A stretch of DNA of 64,000 bases from CBDCWA01 sp965223255 (GTDB lineage Bacteria; Pseudomonadota; Alphaproteobacteria; Rhizobiales; Hyphomicrobiaceae): positions 1,116,001-1,180,000 of the forward strand of contig CBDCWA010000003.1 of NCBI GenBank assembly GCA_965223255.1. Direction: 5' to 3'. Positions within the stretch are counted from its first letter, which is position 1; each line of letters starts with the position of its first letter. The notes beneath the pieces were generated by a model that was not told where the DNA came from, did not search any database, and saw nothing but the letters and a program-made list of their open reading frames with translations. Positions 63,435 through 64,000 of the stretch are shown piece by piece. The position numbers and the translations under genes were made by a program.

Positions 63435-64000
63435 TCATTTCCCGTATTTCGCCCAGTAGGCACCGAACAGTTCTTCTTCACTGGGTTTGTCTTCTGGAAT
63501 GGTGGTAACAAGATGCGTAATGTTGATGAAGTTTTTCCAGCTTAGATTGTCAGAAATCGTATTCCCCGCCCAGGTGCCTCCACCCATCGAAAGCGTGAAC
63601 GGTAGAGAATTGTCAAAGCCACCACCATTTCCAAACGTGTGGGCCTGATTGACAAGAACGCGAACGACGTCGGTGCGGGCGGCGAGTTGGTGGGCATGGT
63701 CGAGATCGGCAGTATGAATGCCGACGGAATGGCCGAGCCCGGTTACATTGAGAATTTGCGTTGCGATCTCGCAGGCATGGTCGAAGTCCTTCGCCCGGTA
63801 AATGGTCAGCACGAGCGACAGCTTCTCGTCTGCGAAGGACTGCTTGCCGCCGACGCTCTCCTCCTCGACCATAAAAAACTTCGCGGATTTCGCCTCTTCC
63901 GGCAGACCGAAGAGCTCTGCCGTGATGTCGGGGTCTTTGGCAATCACATGACGATTGAGGTGTCCGCCCTTCCAAAGGGTCTCAGCAATTCGTGATTTTT
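63435..64000 (-). CDS. acylating aldehyde dehydrogenase, C-terminal part (SauS-like), runs off the window
   Basis: About 188 residues of the C-terminal end, still open at the window edge. IAETLWKGGHLNRHVIA and DEKLSLVLTIYRAKDFDHA are typical of CoA-acylating aldehyde dehydrogenases, with SMGGGTWAGNTISDNLSWKNF near the end shared with sulfoacetaldehyde dehydrogenase (acylating, SauS). The catalytic Cys lies beyond the window. It ends 24 bases before the SucC-like gene. If SauS, it would interconvert sulfoacetyl-CoA and sulfoacetaldehyde, the substrate of Xsc. The annotation rests on family likeness and the xsc neighbourhood. Confidence 0.72.
   Translation of the reverse strand, partial: KSRIAETLWKGGHLNRHVIAKDPDITAELFGLPEEAKSAKFFMVEEESVGGKQSFADEKLSLVLTIYRAKDFDHACEIATQILNVTGLGHSVGIHTADLDHAHQLAARTDVVRVLVNQAHTFGNGGGFDNSLPFTLSMGGGTWAGNTISDNLSWKNFINITHLVTTIPEDKPSEEELFGAYWAKYGK

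Noticed and set aside
1..64000. CRISPR arrays, rRNA genes, prophage or transposase genes
   Set aside because: None recognised. The only tandem repeat is the two-copy 18-bp element at 32503, too short and too few for CRISPR.

Overview
The window reads as part of an alphaproteobacterial chromosome. It carries an ALAS-type hemA (the Shemin route typical of Alphaproteobacteria), an alphaproteobacterial sox layout, an sHdr cluster of the type known from Hyphomicrobium, and AprM-linked AprBA. Genus cannot be fixed from the sequence. By eye, base composition is moderate (low to mid fifties percent GC), except for a visibly richer aprMBA block. Genes are dense, and about 45 kb (11.6-57.3 kb) is devoted almost wholly to inorganic sulfur oxidation.

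Layout. 0-11.6 kb: a methyltransferase, a DMT exporter, an RND/MMPL protein, tRNA-Thr(TGT) next to a decayed YeiH fragment, an Lrp regulator, a TIGR01244 phosphatase/sulfurtransferase-like protein, a periplasmic two-domain rhodanese, a MmgE/PrpD-VOC pair and an intact YeiH. 11.6-25.4 kb: a YeeE/YedE transporter, tusA, then a long minus-strand sHdr array. Read in transcription order, that array is two LipS-type radical SAM proteins, lipoate-protein ligase, glutamine amidotransferase, dsrE, hdrC1, hdrB1, hdrA, hyp, hdrC2, hdrB2, hyp, lbpA. 25.5-31.8 kb: a single-module fully reducing type I polyketide synthase (KS-AT-DH-ER-KR-ACP), divergent from the lipoate genes. 32-41.9 kb: an ArsR regulator, DUF302 and DsrE-like periplasmic proteins, a CBS protein, a split YeeE/YedE (PmpAB-like) pair, a cytochrome c, another YeeE, a SoxW-like thioredoxin, a membrane spermidine-synthase-like protein and a GlcG/HbpS protein. 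42-50.3 kb: a cytochrome c and soxVWXYZAB (soxB has a one-base frameshift), divergent from soxS-soxR and a YeeE. 50.3-57.3 kb: hemA, flavocytochrome c (fccAB), ccmE and aprMBA. 57.3-64 kb: citrate synthase, pta, xsc, a sucDC-like CoA ligase and the C-terminal part of an acylating aldehyde dehydrogenase.

Inferred working model. Truncated Sox (no soxCD seen) and flavocytochrome c act in the periplasm on thiosulfate and sulfide. YeeE-type transporters bring sulfur compounds in. Rhodanese, TusA and DsrE pass sulfane sulfur to sHdr-LbpA, which makes sulfite. AprMBA oxidises sulfite to APS. The right-hand end looks like C2-sulfonate catabolism (CoA ligase, acylating dehydrogenase, Xsc, Pta). It would deliver acetyl-CoA to citrate synthase and sulfite to Apr, joining organic and inorganic sulfur in one locus.

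The most striking new observation is a recurring 16-bp inverted repeat, ATTC-N8-GAAT. It lies upstream of the scattered sulfur transcription units: four exact copies and several one- or two-mismatch copies, all in spacers. It is a good candidate for the operator of the two ArsR-family regulators encoded here, which share a Cys pair exactly 66 residues apart. Other points of interest are the PKS embedded beside the lipoate-assembly genes, the soxB frameshift, the compositionally distinct aprMBA block and the decayed YeiH paralogue at tRNA-Thr.
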